Shown piece by piece: positions 8,582-15,867 of a stretch of 64,000 nt of DNA. The notes beneath the pieces were generated by a model. That model had not been told where the DNA came from and ran no database searches. It worked only from the letters and a program-made list of their open reading frames with translations. This stretch comes from Tundrisphaera lichenicola. Lineage in GTDB: Bacteria > Planctomycetota > Planctomycetia > Isosphaerales > Isosphaeraceae. The translations under genes were made by a program, and so were the position numbers. The DNA is taken from contig NZ_CP195106.1 in assembly GCF_051175385.1 (NCBI RefSeq), positions 1,860,001 to 1,924,000 on the forward strand. The letters run 5' to 3'. The number at the start of each line of letters is the position of its first letter. Within the stretch, counting starts at the first letter, position 1.

Positions 8582-9900
8582 ATGGCCAGTCTCCAGGAAC
8601 ACACGGGCACTTACCGGGTCATTTTCCGGTTCCACGGCAAACAGCATTTCGTGATGATCGGCAAGGTTTCGCCGCAGGAGGCCGAGGCCAAAGCCGCCCA
8701 GGTCGATTACCTGCTCATGCGGCTGAAGCAAGGGCTGATCGAGCTGCCGCCTGGTGTCGGCATCGCCGAATTCGTCCAGCACGACGGCAAACCGCCCGCA
8801 CCCGCCACCCCGGCCAGTGCCAGCCGAAAGACGCTGACCCTGGACACGCTCCGCGACCGCAACCTTACGACGCGGGCAACGGGACGCGAGAAAAGCACAC
8901 TCTACACCGACCGCATCCACTTCAAGCATCTGGTCGCCACCCTCGGCGAGAAATTCCCGCTCGAAGGATTGAGCCAGACCGACCTCCAACGGCACATCGA
9001 GCGACGGGCGAAGTTGGGCATTTCCGCCACGACGATCAGGAAGGAGTTTCGACGCTTCGGACCGCATGGTATTGGGCAATCCATGCGGGATTGCACTCGG
9101 GCGATTACCCGAACAAGGGGCTGATCTACCCCAAGACCGATGAGCTTCCGCCCTACCAGACCCGCGAGGAAATCGAGCGGCAGGCGGCAGCGGCGGGCAT
9201 GACCAAGGAGCAGATTGACGAACTGTGGGACGCCCTTTATTTACGGCCCGCTGAGATTGCCGAATTACTTGAGCACGTCCGCACCCACGCCCGGCACCCG
9301 TGGATTTATCCGCTCGCCTGTATGGCTGGGCATACCGGGACCAGGCGAAGCGAGCTGATCCGGATGCAGGTGGCCGACGTTGATTTCGCAGGCGGCAGCG
9401 TCATCATCCGCGAGAAGAAGCGGGTGAAGGGCAAACGCTCGACCCGCCGGGCACCAATCACACCGCTCTTGCGGGAAGCCCTTACGGTCTGGCTTGCCAT
9501 CCATCCGGGCGGGCCGACGCTCTTTTGCCAGTCGGGCCAGGTGGCCCACAGCAAGAAGCGGAGCCGCACCACCGGCCACCAGAACGGAAAGGGGAGGGCG
9601 ACGACGCTGAAGGGCCGCATGGCATCCGTGAAGCAACGCGACGAGGCCCCAGGGCCGGAGCCGCTTACCGCCGGGGAAGTCCACGACCATTTCAAGCGAA
9701 CGCTGGCCAAGTCGAAATGGGAGGTGGTTCGCGGCCTGCACACGCTCCGGCATTCCGTGGCGTCGTGCCTTGCCGCCGCTGGCGTCGATCAGCGGATCAT
9801 CGACGACATGCTTGGCCATGTCTCTGAGGAGATGCGACGGCGATACCGCCACCTGACGCCCCAGGTGAAGAGTCAGGCCGTGCTTTCGGTATTCGGCTGA
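8582..9900 (+). pseudogene. int: site-specific tyrosine integrase, frameshifted
   Basis: The N-terminal part starts at ATG 8582 (MASLQEHTGTYRVIFRF), with an arm-binding-like region and a SAM-like core-binding domain (LYTDRIHFKHLVATLGE). Near 9048 (AAG GAG TTT CGA) one base is missing relative to the continuing frame, which resumes as VSTLRTAWYWAIHAGLH. The catalytic domain in the second frame is complete: Arg in GHTGTRRSELIRM, HxxR in LHTLRHSVAS, and LGHVSEEMRRRYRHLT with the tyrosine. A one-base deletion (or a sequence error) separates the halves. It belongs to the island inserted at the tRNA-Leu fragment and overlaps the 3' end of the HEPN gene by 28 bases on the opposite strand. Confidence 0.82.
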
Positions 9901-10472
9901 TCCAGGCGTGCTTCCATGCCCGGCTTATCGGCATCGTTCATCCAGCGGATTGGCAGGGTGAGGATTTTATCGTCGGAACCTCTCGCATGTTGCTTTCGCC
10001 CTTCTTCGACATGCACGGCGTAAGCCATGTACACCAGGGCGGAGCGGGCCAGCTTCATCAGCCGGATCGTGCGTTGCACCAGCATGCCGCAGCCGATGGA
10101 GAAAGCCGCGTCGGCGGGCATCTTGCCCGCCGCCTCCGCCGCTGCGGATAGCTCAGGCCAAAGATCGTCGTGAACCTTCAGGTACTTATGCTCCGCATGA
10201 TTGCGGGTAATGTCGATCTCGCGGGCCTCCGGCTCCATCGCATCGCGGAAGCCGGGTGTCGCGTTGAATAGATCCTTGGCCATCCAGAACAGGCCACGCA
10301 ACGGCCAGTTTTCGCGGGATTCGATTTCTGGTTTCAGGCCCTTGTCGGGCTTTTGCGACTGCTGCTGCTCAGAAAATTTCGATTGACGTTCGCAATCACC
10401 AGACGGACGGCGATCGGGGTCGGCTCGCTTGGGGGGGCGTTTGCGACCTCGGGTAGCTCGGGAGTTCGGCTG
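9873..10472 (-). pseudogene. HEPN gene fragment 4 (C-terminal HEPN domain)
   Basis: This part encodes about 198 residues after the IS110 junction. A charged linker (RGRKRPPKRADPDRR, then a Gln-rich SEQQQSQ) is followed by the helical HEPN core: WPLRGLFWMAKDLFN, EPEAREIDITRNHAEHKYLK with the R-x4-H motif, and two further helices (SIGCGMLVQRTIRLMKLARS). It ends NTESTA at TGA 9873-9875. The last 28 bases overlap the end of the integrase on the other strand. Confidence 0.75.
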
Positions 10473-10477
10473 GATGG

Positions 10478-11626
10478 TCAGGCCGCTTCGTTCTGATCGA
10501 CGATCTCCCGGTACGTCGTCTTCTCCTTGAGCAAGTGGTAGATGATCACCAGGAGCGTATGAGCCACCGCGATGGCGGCTCGCTTCTGGCCCCGGCTTCT
10601 CGCGATCCGGGAGAATTTCCTGGCCAGGTGCGTCTTCCTGGCCCGCGACGCCGCCCAGGCCGCCTGGACCAGAGCCGTCTTCAACCAGCGGTTGCCCGGT
10701 GTGGTCCGCCCGCTCTGACGTTTTCCGGCGCTCTCGTGGTTGCCGCTGGCCAGACCCGCCCACGACGAGAGGTGCCCCGCCGAGGGAAACTGGTCCATGT
10801 CCTGGCCGATCTCCGCCAGGATCACCTGAGCGACCCGGACGTCAACGCCCGGGATCGTCATCAGACGGGCTACCAGCTCCCCCGCCGGGGGGAGCGTCTC
10901 CTCGATCCGCTCCTCATAGCGTCGGATTATCGCTTCGAGGTGAAGCAGGTGATCCATCTGGGTCCGGAGCAAGAACCGGTGGTGTTCGGTCACCGACCCC
11001 CGCAACGCCAGTTGGAGTTGCGGGATCTTACCTCGGAGCCGGCGTCGGGCCAGGTCCGCCAGCTTGACCGGGTCGTATTCGCCTCGGATGATCGCCTCGA
11101 TCATGGCCCGGCCCGAGACGCCCAGGACTTCCGAGGCGACCGAGCCGAGCTTGATGTTGGCATCTTCCAGGACCTTGGCGATCCGATTGGCGACGGCGGT
11201 CTTCTGACCGACCAACTGGGTCCGCTGGCGGGTCAGGTCTCGGAGTTGCCGGGTCGATTGGGGCGGGATGAAACTGGGACGCAACAATCCAGGTTGTAGC
11301 AATTGAGCGATCCACTCACTGTCCTTGACATCGGTCTTCCGGCCCGGGACCTGCTTGATGTGATGGGCGTTGACCAGGATTACGGTGAACCGCGACTCCA
11401 GGATATTGAAGACGGGTTTCCAGTAGGACCCGGTGGACTCCATCGCGATCGTGGCGACCCCTTGAGCCCCGAGCCAGTCGCCCAGGGCGAGGAGGTCGCC
11501 GGTCATGGTGGCGAAGGTCTTGATGGTCTTGGAGACCTTGCCCGCGGGGTGGACCCTCCGGACGCAGGCGACGACGGTCTTCTTGTGGACATCCAGGCCG
11601 GCGCAGCAGTCATGCAACACGTCCAT
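10478..11626 (-). CDS. IS110-family transposase (DEDD recombinase)
   Basis: A 382-residue protein starting MDVLHDCCAGLDVHKKTVV at 11626. The N-terminal RuvC-like DEDD domain shows GLDVHKK, AMESTGSYWKPVFN, and a later KTDVKDSEWIAQLL block. The C-terminal Transposase_20-like domain shows TIPGVDVRVAQVILAEIG, SSWAGLASGNHESAGK and the RWLKTALVQAAWAA segment. In this family the enzyme works with a structured RNA that pairs with donor and target. The reading frame is intact and the element appears potentially active. Confidence 0.92.
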   Translation of the reverse strand: MDVLHDCCAGLDVHKKTVVACVRRVHPAGKVSKTIKTFATMTGDLLALGDWLGAQGVATIAMESTGSYWKPVFNILESRFTVILVNAHHIKQVPGRKTDVKDSEWIAQLLQPGLLRPSFIPPQSTRQLRDLTRQRTQLVGQKTAVANRIAKVLEDANIKLGSVASEVLGVSGRAMIEAIIRGEYDPVKLADLARRRLRGKIPQLQLALRGSVTEHHRFLLRTQMDHLLHLEAIIRRYEERIEETLPPAGELVARLMTIPGVDVRVAQVILAEIGQDMDQFPSAGHLSSWAGLASGNHESAGKRQSGRTTPGNRWLKTALVQAAWAASRARKTHLARKFSRIARSRGQKRAAIAVAHTLLVIIYHLLKEKTTYREIVDQNEAA

Positions 11627-11877
11627 CGACGGGTCTCCCCAGAGTAGCCCCTCGCACGGGGGACATCGCGGGGAGGAAAGCACTCTGCTCGACGTGCTCC
11701 GAGTGGTAAGCTCGGGCGACAGGTTTGGGTACGCGCGATGCCTTTGCGCCAGGCTGACACGCGGGCTCGAAGCACCAGTTTCATATCGGCGTCAAGCCGT
11801 GCGAGGGGACGACTTCACTGTAGCGACCGCCCGCCCGATTTTCATCGGTTCGGGTGCCGCCCGAAGGGCGGCATGGG
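11627..11877 (-). ncRNA. IS110 left-end region, candidate bridge RNA
   Basis: About 250 bases lie between the element edge and the transposase start, with no gene of their own. In IS110-group elements (for example IS621) this left-end region is transcribed as a bridge RNA with donor- and target-binding loops. The segment holds short potential stems (for example GCCGCCC / GGGCGGC around 11857-11873). I could not derive the guide loops by eye, so the assignment rests on position and family knowledge. Confidence 0.45.
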
Positions 11878-12784
11878 GGCTGATACCAGAAACCGCGAAA
11901 GCTCACCTTCCTGGCGGGGATGCCGAGTTCCAGGTAGTAATTCAGGAAGAAGGCCAGCTTGTCGAACAACGAATAAACAGATCGCAGCGCGAATTTCACT
12001 TTCTCGCCAGCAAGACCGTAGACGGGATAATCCAGCGTGTCGTATAGCGTGACGCCCGTATCTGAGAAATGGGGCTGCCGGTCGGTCACGCCTTCGTAAA
12101 GCAGATAGCGGGCGGACACAAATTCCTGCTTAAGCTGGTTGAAGAACCCCTCGAAATACGGCGAAGCACAGAGCTTTACCGTCACCGGCGGCAGGTGTAA
12201 AGAATCGGCCGCCGCCGCAGAGATCGCACCGAGATCGTTCAGCGGATTCAGGAAAAGCCGGTGCGATAGCGACCAGTGGCGATACGCCTGCTCCGCTTTC
12301 CCGAAGCCCAGACTGCCCTTCGTCGGATCGAACGGATCTTTTGGTGCATGGGATACCGCGTCAAGGTGTGCGGCGTAGAACTGGAAGCACTCAGCCGCCC
12401 CGTATTCCAGCGGAAGCGAACAGGCTTCCTTTAGGCTACGCTGTGCAGCCTGGTGAAAAGCCGTGGTCGAGCAGCAACCCGGTGCATGCGGCAAATGCGG
12501 TAATGCACTCAGCATGTGAGTTAGTGTTATCCCGCGATTTCCAAGGGCCATGCCGAAACGGGCATCGATCTTCAATGCCCCGTCAAAACACTCGACCGCT
12601 TCGCTGAAACGGCCGAGGCTGCTCAGTCGATTGCCCAGATTGGTCAGTATCTGGCATCGCTGAATGCTGGCAAGCTTCGGAAAGCCCGGCGAATTGCTGG
12701 CCCGCCGCAGGTTCACGATTTCTTTTTCCCAGCATTCCGATGCAGGGCCGAACCACTGAACCGCGTGGGAAGCTTGCTGCCCCC
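11878..12784 (-). pseudogene. HEPN gene fragment 3 (TPR and middle region)
   Basis: About 301 residues between the IS3 and IS110 insertions. It begins GQQASHAVQWFGPASE and passes through a TPR-like pair (IQRCQILTNLGNRLSSLGRF and DARFGMALGNRGITL). A middle domain with DPTKGSLGFGKAEQAY, HRLFLNPLNDLGAIS and SARYLLYEGVTDRQPHF follows, ending in VSFRGFWYQ at the IS110 core. No internal stop or frameshift is present. Residual open frame past the IS110 edge (PPCRPSGGTR) is IS sequence. Confidence 0.75.
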
Positions 12785-12854
12785 TGGGCTGCCCCCCGAA
12801 AGTTGGTCCACCTGAAATGGAAGTCCCTCGGTAGACCCGAACCGGGAGGGATCC

Positions 12855-13277
12855 ATGAACAAGAGACGGACCGACGACGAAGTAACTCGATTGTTGAAGG
12901 ACGCCGACCGCGACCTGGCCAGGGGACTCACCGTCTCCGACTTCTGCCGCAAGGTCGGCGTCGCCCAGACCACCTATCATCGCTGGCGAAAGCGGCATGA
13001 CCCCAAACAGGTCGATTCCGATCGCCGCTGTCGTCAACTCGAGGTCGAGGTCGAGCGACTCAAGCGGCTCGTGGCCGAGCTGCTCTTGGATAAACAGATG
13101 CTCCAGGATGTCGCCAAAAAAAGTGGTGACCCCCGACCAGCAGCGGGCCGTCGCGGGATACCTGACCGAGGAGTACGAGATTTCGCAGCGGAGGGCCGGC
13201 CGGGTGATTGGCCGTTCGCGATCGACCTTGCGATACGACCGGAGACCTCAATCCGACGACCCCCCGCTGGTCCGTGA
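12855..13277 (+). CDS. IS3-family OrfA
   Basis: Begins MNKRRTDDEVTRLLKDAD and contains a helix-turn-helix (VSDFCRKVGVAQTTYHRWRKRH) followed by a leucine-zipper-like helix (LEVEVERLKRLVAELLLDKQ). True OrfA sequence ends at the A7 run at 13116-13122; the tail after VAKK is out-of-frame readthrough of OrfB. It binds the IS ends and normally fuses to OrfB by frameshifting. With A7 the OrfB frame is +1 rather than the usual -1, which suggests this copy lost one A from an A8 run or depends on slippage. Confidence 0.72.
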   Translation: MNKRRTDDEVTRLLKDADRDLARGLTVSDFCRKVGVAQTTYHRWRKRHDPKQVDSDRRCRQLEVEVERLKRLVAELLLDKQMLQDVAKKSGDPRPAAGRRGIPDRGVRDFAAEGRPGDWPFAIDLAIRPETSIRRPPAGP

Positions 13278-13998
13278 GATCAAGCGTCTGGCCCGACGAC
13301 ATCCCCGATTCGGTTATCGGCGGGTCCACGTGATGTTGGGCCGCAAGGGCTGGTCGGTGAATCTCAAGCGGGTCCATCGGCTCTGGATCGAACTGGGGCT
13401 GAGGCGACCGATTCGGCGGAAAATGCCGGGGAAACTCGGTGCCAAGCCGGGTGTTGGCGATAACAGTTGCGTCCGGAAGCCGGCCCGATTCAAGAACGAT
13501 GTTTGGACATGCGATTTCATTCATGATCGGACCGCCGGGGGAAGTTCGCTCAAGTGGTTGACGTTGGTGGACGAATACACCCGAGCGTGCCTGGTGCTGC
13601 ACGCGGCCGGTTCGATGACGGGTGCCGAGGTGCGACGGATCGTGGCTCGGGTGGTCGGTCGTCGCGGGGCACCGACCCGGATTCGGAGCGATAACGGCTC
13701 GGAGTTCATCTGCGAGGCGTTGACGAGCTGGTGGAAGTCGGTCGGTTCGGAAGCGACCCCGGTGGAGGCGGGGAGCCCGTGGCAGAACGGATACATCGAG
13801 TCATTCCACAGCCGGTTGAGAGACGAGTTCCTGGAGCGGGTGGAGTTCGAGAGCGTGGCGGACGCTCGGGCGAAAGGGGGTTGGTTTCGTCGGGAGTACA
13901 ACACGATCCGGCCGCATAGTTCGATCGGCTACAAGACGCCGCGAGAGTTCAGCGAGGAGTGTGACCGAGAAAAGTCAATGCAAGACACAACCGTTTGA
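13123..13998 (+). CDS. IS3-family OrfB (DDE transposase)
   Basis: The frame enters at the A7 run (KKVVTPDQQRAV). It contains the HTH_21-like segment (SQRRAGRVIGRSRSTLRYD), the HPRFGYRRVHVML block and a complete DDE integrase core: TCDFIHDRT (Asp), RIRSDNGSEFI (Asp), and SPWQNGYIESFHSRLRDEF (Glu). It ends with the NTIRPHSSIGYKTP motif typical of IS3 OrfB. The domain itself is intact. Whether the OrfAB fusion is made depends on the A-run discussed under OrfA. Confidence 0.85.
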   Translation: MVTPDQQRAVAGYLTEEYEISQRRAGRVIGRSRSTLRYDRRPQSDDPPLVREIKRLARRHPRFGYRRVHVMLGRKGWSVNLKRVHRLWIELGLRRPIRRKMPGKLGAKPGVGDNSCVRKPARFKNDVWTCDFIHDRTAGGSSLKWLTLVDEYTRACLVLHAAGSMTGAEVRRIVARVVGRRGAPTRIRSDNGSEFICEALTSWWKSVGSEATPVEAGSPWQNGYIESFHSRLRDEFLERVEFESVADARAKGGWFRREYNTIRPHSSIGYKTPREFSEECDREKSMQDTTV

Positions 13999-14069
13999 AA
14001 TATTATCGATGCTATCATTCCATAAGGAAGACTTCCATTTGGAGTGGACCAAAGAATCGGGAGCAGCCC

Positions 14070-14272
14070 ACCCGCAGGCCGCTGAGCCCGCTCCAGGCGT
14101 TGGCCTCGAAATAGAAAAACAATGCCCGATGCGGATCATCCAACGAACGGGCTTGCAACTCGTCGCACCACGATACGGCCACGTTCAGGCCGTTTTCGTC
14201 GCCCAGCATGGCCGCCAGATCGATCAGGTTGCCGATCCGCTGCAACGCCTGTTCGTCATCCAGCTTGGTTAG
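14070..14272 (-). pseudogene. HEPN gene fragment 2
   Basis: About 66 residues between the IS701 and IS3 insertions: LDDEQALQRIGNLIDLAAML, DENGLNVAVSWCDELQ and RALFFYFEANAWSGLSGLR. This helical pattern matches the first TPR-like repeats of LA2681-type HEPN proteins. It joins in frame to fragment 1 (PGVKRL) across the IS701 site and to fragment 3 across the IS3 site. Confidence 0.72.
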
Positions 14273-15728
14273 TACTACTCCGTTAATATCAACGGCAATT
14301 GCAATGAGCGATCCTTGCAATAGGGGCAATTGTGCCGACAGATCGGGGCCAGCAGCCTCTGCAAGGCACGGCGGATCGCCGGCACCGTGATCACCGGGCG
14401 GGTCCCCCCCTTTTTCCCGGCCGGGCCGGGTCTCGTTCCTCGCGTTCTCGCTCCAACGCCAGGAACCCGAAGGACAGCATCACCAGGCAGGCGTGATGAT
14501 GAAAGCCACGCCAGGAACGCCCCTCGTGATGGTCCAATCCGAGTTCTTCCTTCATCTGCTGATAACCTTGCTCCACCGGCCAGCGGCTCTTCCAGAGCCG
14601 GACCGCCTTGATCCGGCTGGTTCGGCCCGGCAGGTTCGAGAGGGCGTACTTGATCTTGCCGTCGGCCTGCTCCTCGATCAGCAGCCAGACCGGCTCGGCC
14701 CCGGCGCACTCGCCGGTGGCCCAGCCCCCGCCGGGCCAGACCCGAAGCCAGGCGAAGCGGCCCGACAGCTTCCCCTTGGTCCCCTCGCGCCAGGTCACCT
14801 TCCGCAGCGGTGTCGAGGCGGCCAACTCTCGCAGGCTCACCGGCTTCGGGGTGCCGGCCTTCAGTCGTGATCGCCGTCGCGGCCGCCCGCCGGACCCCGG
14901 CGGTCGGATCGCCGGCCCGGGGACCTCCCACGACGGCTCCTCGGTGAAGACCACCATCTCGTCGGTCACGCCCACGATGTAGGACAGGCCGCGCTCGGCC
15001 AACCCCTCTCGGAAGAGCCCGGAGACGCCGTAGCCGGCATCGGCCACCACGAGCCGGCCGGGCAACCCCTCGGCCCGAACCAGATCGAGAAGCTCCAGGG
15101 CGATCTGGCCCTTCGTCAGTGCTCGTCGTTGCTCCCGGGGCACGCCCGCCTTGTCGAGCCGCTTGGAGTCATCGAGCCAGGCCTCGGGCAGGTAGAGCCG
15201 CATCGCCAGCGGGTAATGGCCCTTCGGGGCGACGTAATGAACCGAGGGTGCGACCTGGCAGTTAGCCTTCTTGCCTTGAGCCCCGCAGTACTGACGCTGC
15301 ACACCGACGGAGAGCTTGCCCTGCTTGGGGAAGCTCGTATCGTCAATGACGAAGATGCCGGCCGGAGAAGCGAAAGACTCGGCCATGACGGAGCGATAAC
15401 GCTTCCAGACGGCCATCTCGTCCCAGGTGCTCTGGCCGATGAACTGCTGGAGGGCCTGGTCGAGGTCGGCGACGACCAGGCCGGTCGGGAGGGTGACCTT
15501 GCGCGAGAGCGGCTCGATGCTCTTGCGGTCGCCGTCGAGGATCAGTCCCTGGAGGTAGACGCCGGAGTATTGGGCCTGTCGGGGCCGGTTGAAGTCGTCG
15601 CGGAAACGGGCGGCGTAGGCGTCGAGCCGTTCGAGGACTTCGGGTGCGAGTTCGGGGGTATAGGTGCGATTCATACCCTGCATACGAACCGGCCAGGCGT
15701 TCCGTTCGTATCAGATAACGGAGTAGTA
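14273..15728 (-). mobile_element. IS701-family insertion sequence
   Basis: A 1456-bp element with inverted repeats TACTACTCCGTTA / TAACGGAGTAGTA at its ends. It is flanked by YTAG tetranucleotides (TTAG 14269-14272, CTAG 15729-15732), matching the YTAR target preference of IS701. The two flanks differ at one base, so a mutation or exchange has occurred since insertion. It lies in codon 26-27 of the HEPN gene and encodes one transposase with a late frameshift. Confidence 0.85.
14275..15683 (-). CDS. IS701-family transposase, late -1 frameshift
   Basis: Starts MQGMNRTYTPELAPE. DDE residues are visible in GIFVIDDTSFPKQG, RLVVADAGYGVSG and VEQGYQQMKEELGLDH, with the IS701 hallmark SVGVQRQYCGAQGKKANCQ before the second Asp. 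The main frame ends at RDPARPGKRGG near 14391. A -1 shift at the A5G7 run (about 14402-14414) instead gives AGKKGGTRPVITVPAIRRAL and a Cys-rich end (ICRHNCPYC) closing at TAG 14275. That is the natural C-terminus of such proteins. It may be programmed or a simple mutation. Confidence 0.82.
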
Positions 15729-15729
15729 C

Positions 15730-15807
15730 TAGTCGTTTTACTCCCGGAGCCGCCGAAGTGGCCGTCTCCGCCCTGCGGGTGACGATCCCTATCGCGGGGG
15801 CCGACAT
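15730..15807 (-). pseudogene. HEPN gene fragment 1 (start codon and 26 codons)
   Basis: The ATG at 15807 opens MSAPAIGIVTRRAETATSAA and the fragment ends PGVKRL at the CTAG where IS701 sits. The 60 bases upstream, to the IS4-type insertion, carry the native leader with a GGAAGC-GAA-GCTTCC hairpin. The whole 138-bp leader plus fragment is duplicated at 4377-4514. The continuous frame to 15343 on this strand is readthrough into IS701. Confidence 0.7.
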
Positions 15808-15867
15808 TGGCTATTACCAAGCGGTGAATTGTCCCTTCGGAAGCTTCGCTTCCAAGAAAGTGGCATT

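Larger units (their letters stand above)
10473..11882 (-). mobile_element. IS110-family insertion sequence
   Basis: A 1410-bp element inserted in the HEPN gene at a CAGCC (plus-strand GGCTG) core present at both edges (10468-10472 and 11878-11882). Its edges are therefore defined only to within those five bases. There are no terminal inverted repeats, as expected for IS110. The transposase stop lies only about five bases from one end, and about 250 non-coding bases lie upstream of its start. That layout is typical of the IS110 group with a bridge RNA in the left end. Removal restores the HEPN frame exactly. Confidence 0.85.
12785..14070 (+). mobile_element. IS3-family insertion sequence
   Basis: A 1286-bp element with related terminal inverted repeats (outer TGGGCTGC on both ends, a shared GGTCCAC, and AAATGGAAGTC further in). 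It is flanked by a 3-bp CCC duplication (12782-12784 and 14071-14073). Removing it with one CCC restores the HEPN frame as CTG CGG GGG CAG. It encodes OrfA and OrfB transposase parts on the strand opposite to the HEPN gene. Confidence 0.87.
9873..15807 (-). pseudogene. LA2681-type TPR-HEPN ribonuclease gene split by three insertion sequences
   Basis: Four fragments on the minus strand (15730-15807, 14070-14272, 11878-12784, 9873-10472) read as one protein when IS701, IS3 and IS110 and one copy of each target duplication are removed. All three junctions keep frame: CGA-CTA-RCC, CTG-CGG-GGG-CAG and TAT-CAG-CCG. The rebuilt product is about 591 residues. It has an N-terminal TPR-like half (LTNLGNRLSSLGRFSEAVECF) and a C-terminal HEPN domain with NWPLRGLFWMAKDLF and RNHAEHKYLKVH, whose R-x4-H is the HEPN RNase signature. 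LA2681-type HEPN proteins are thought to be RNases of toxin or phage-defence systems. No other frame break is seen. The family call rests on remembered motifs, not a search. Confidence 0.75.

Noticed and set aside
15343..15807. 154-codon minus-strand frame as an independent gene
   Set aside because: Only its first 26 codons are real (the HEPN start); the rest is out-of-frame reading into the IS701 transposase gene.
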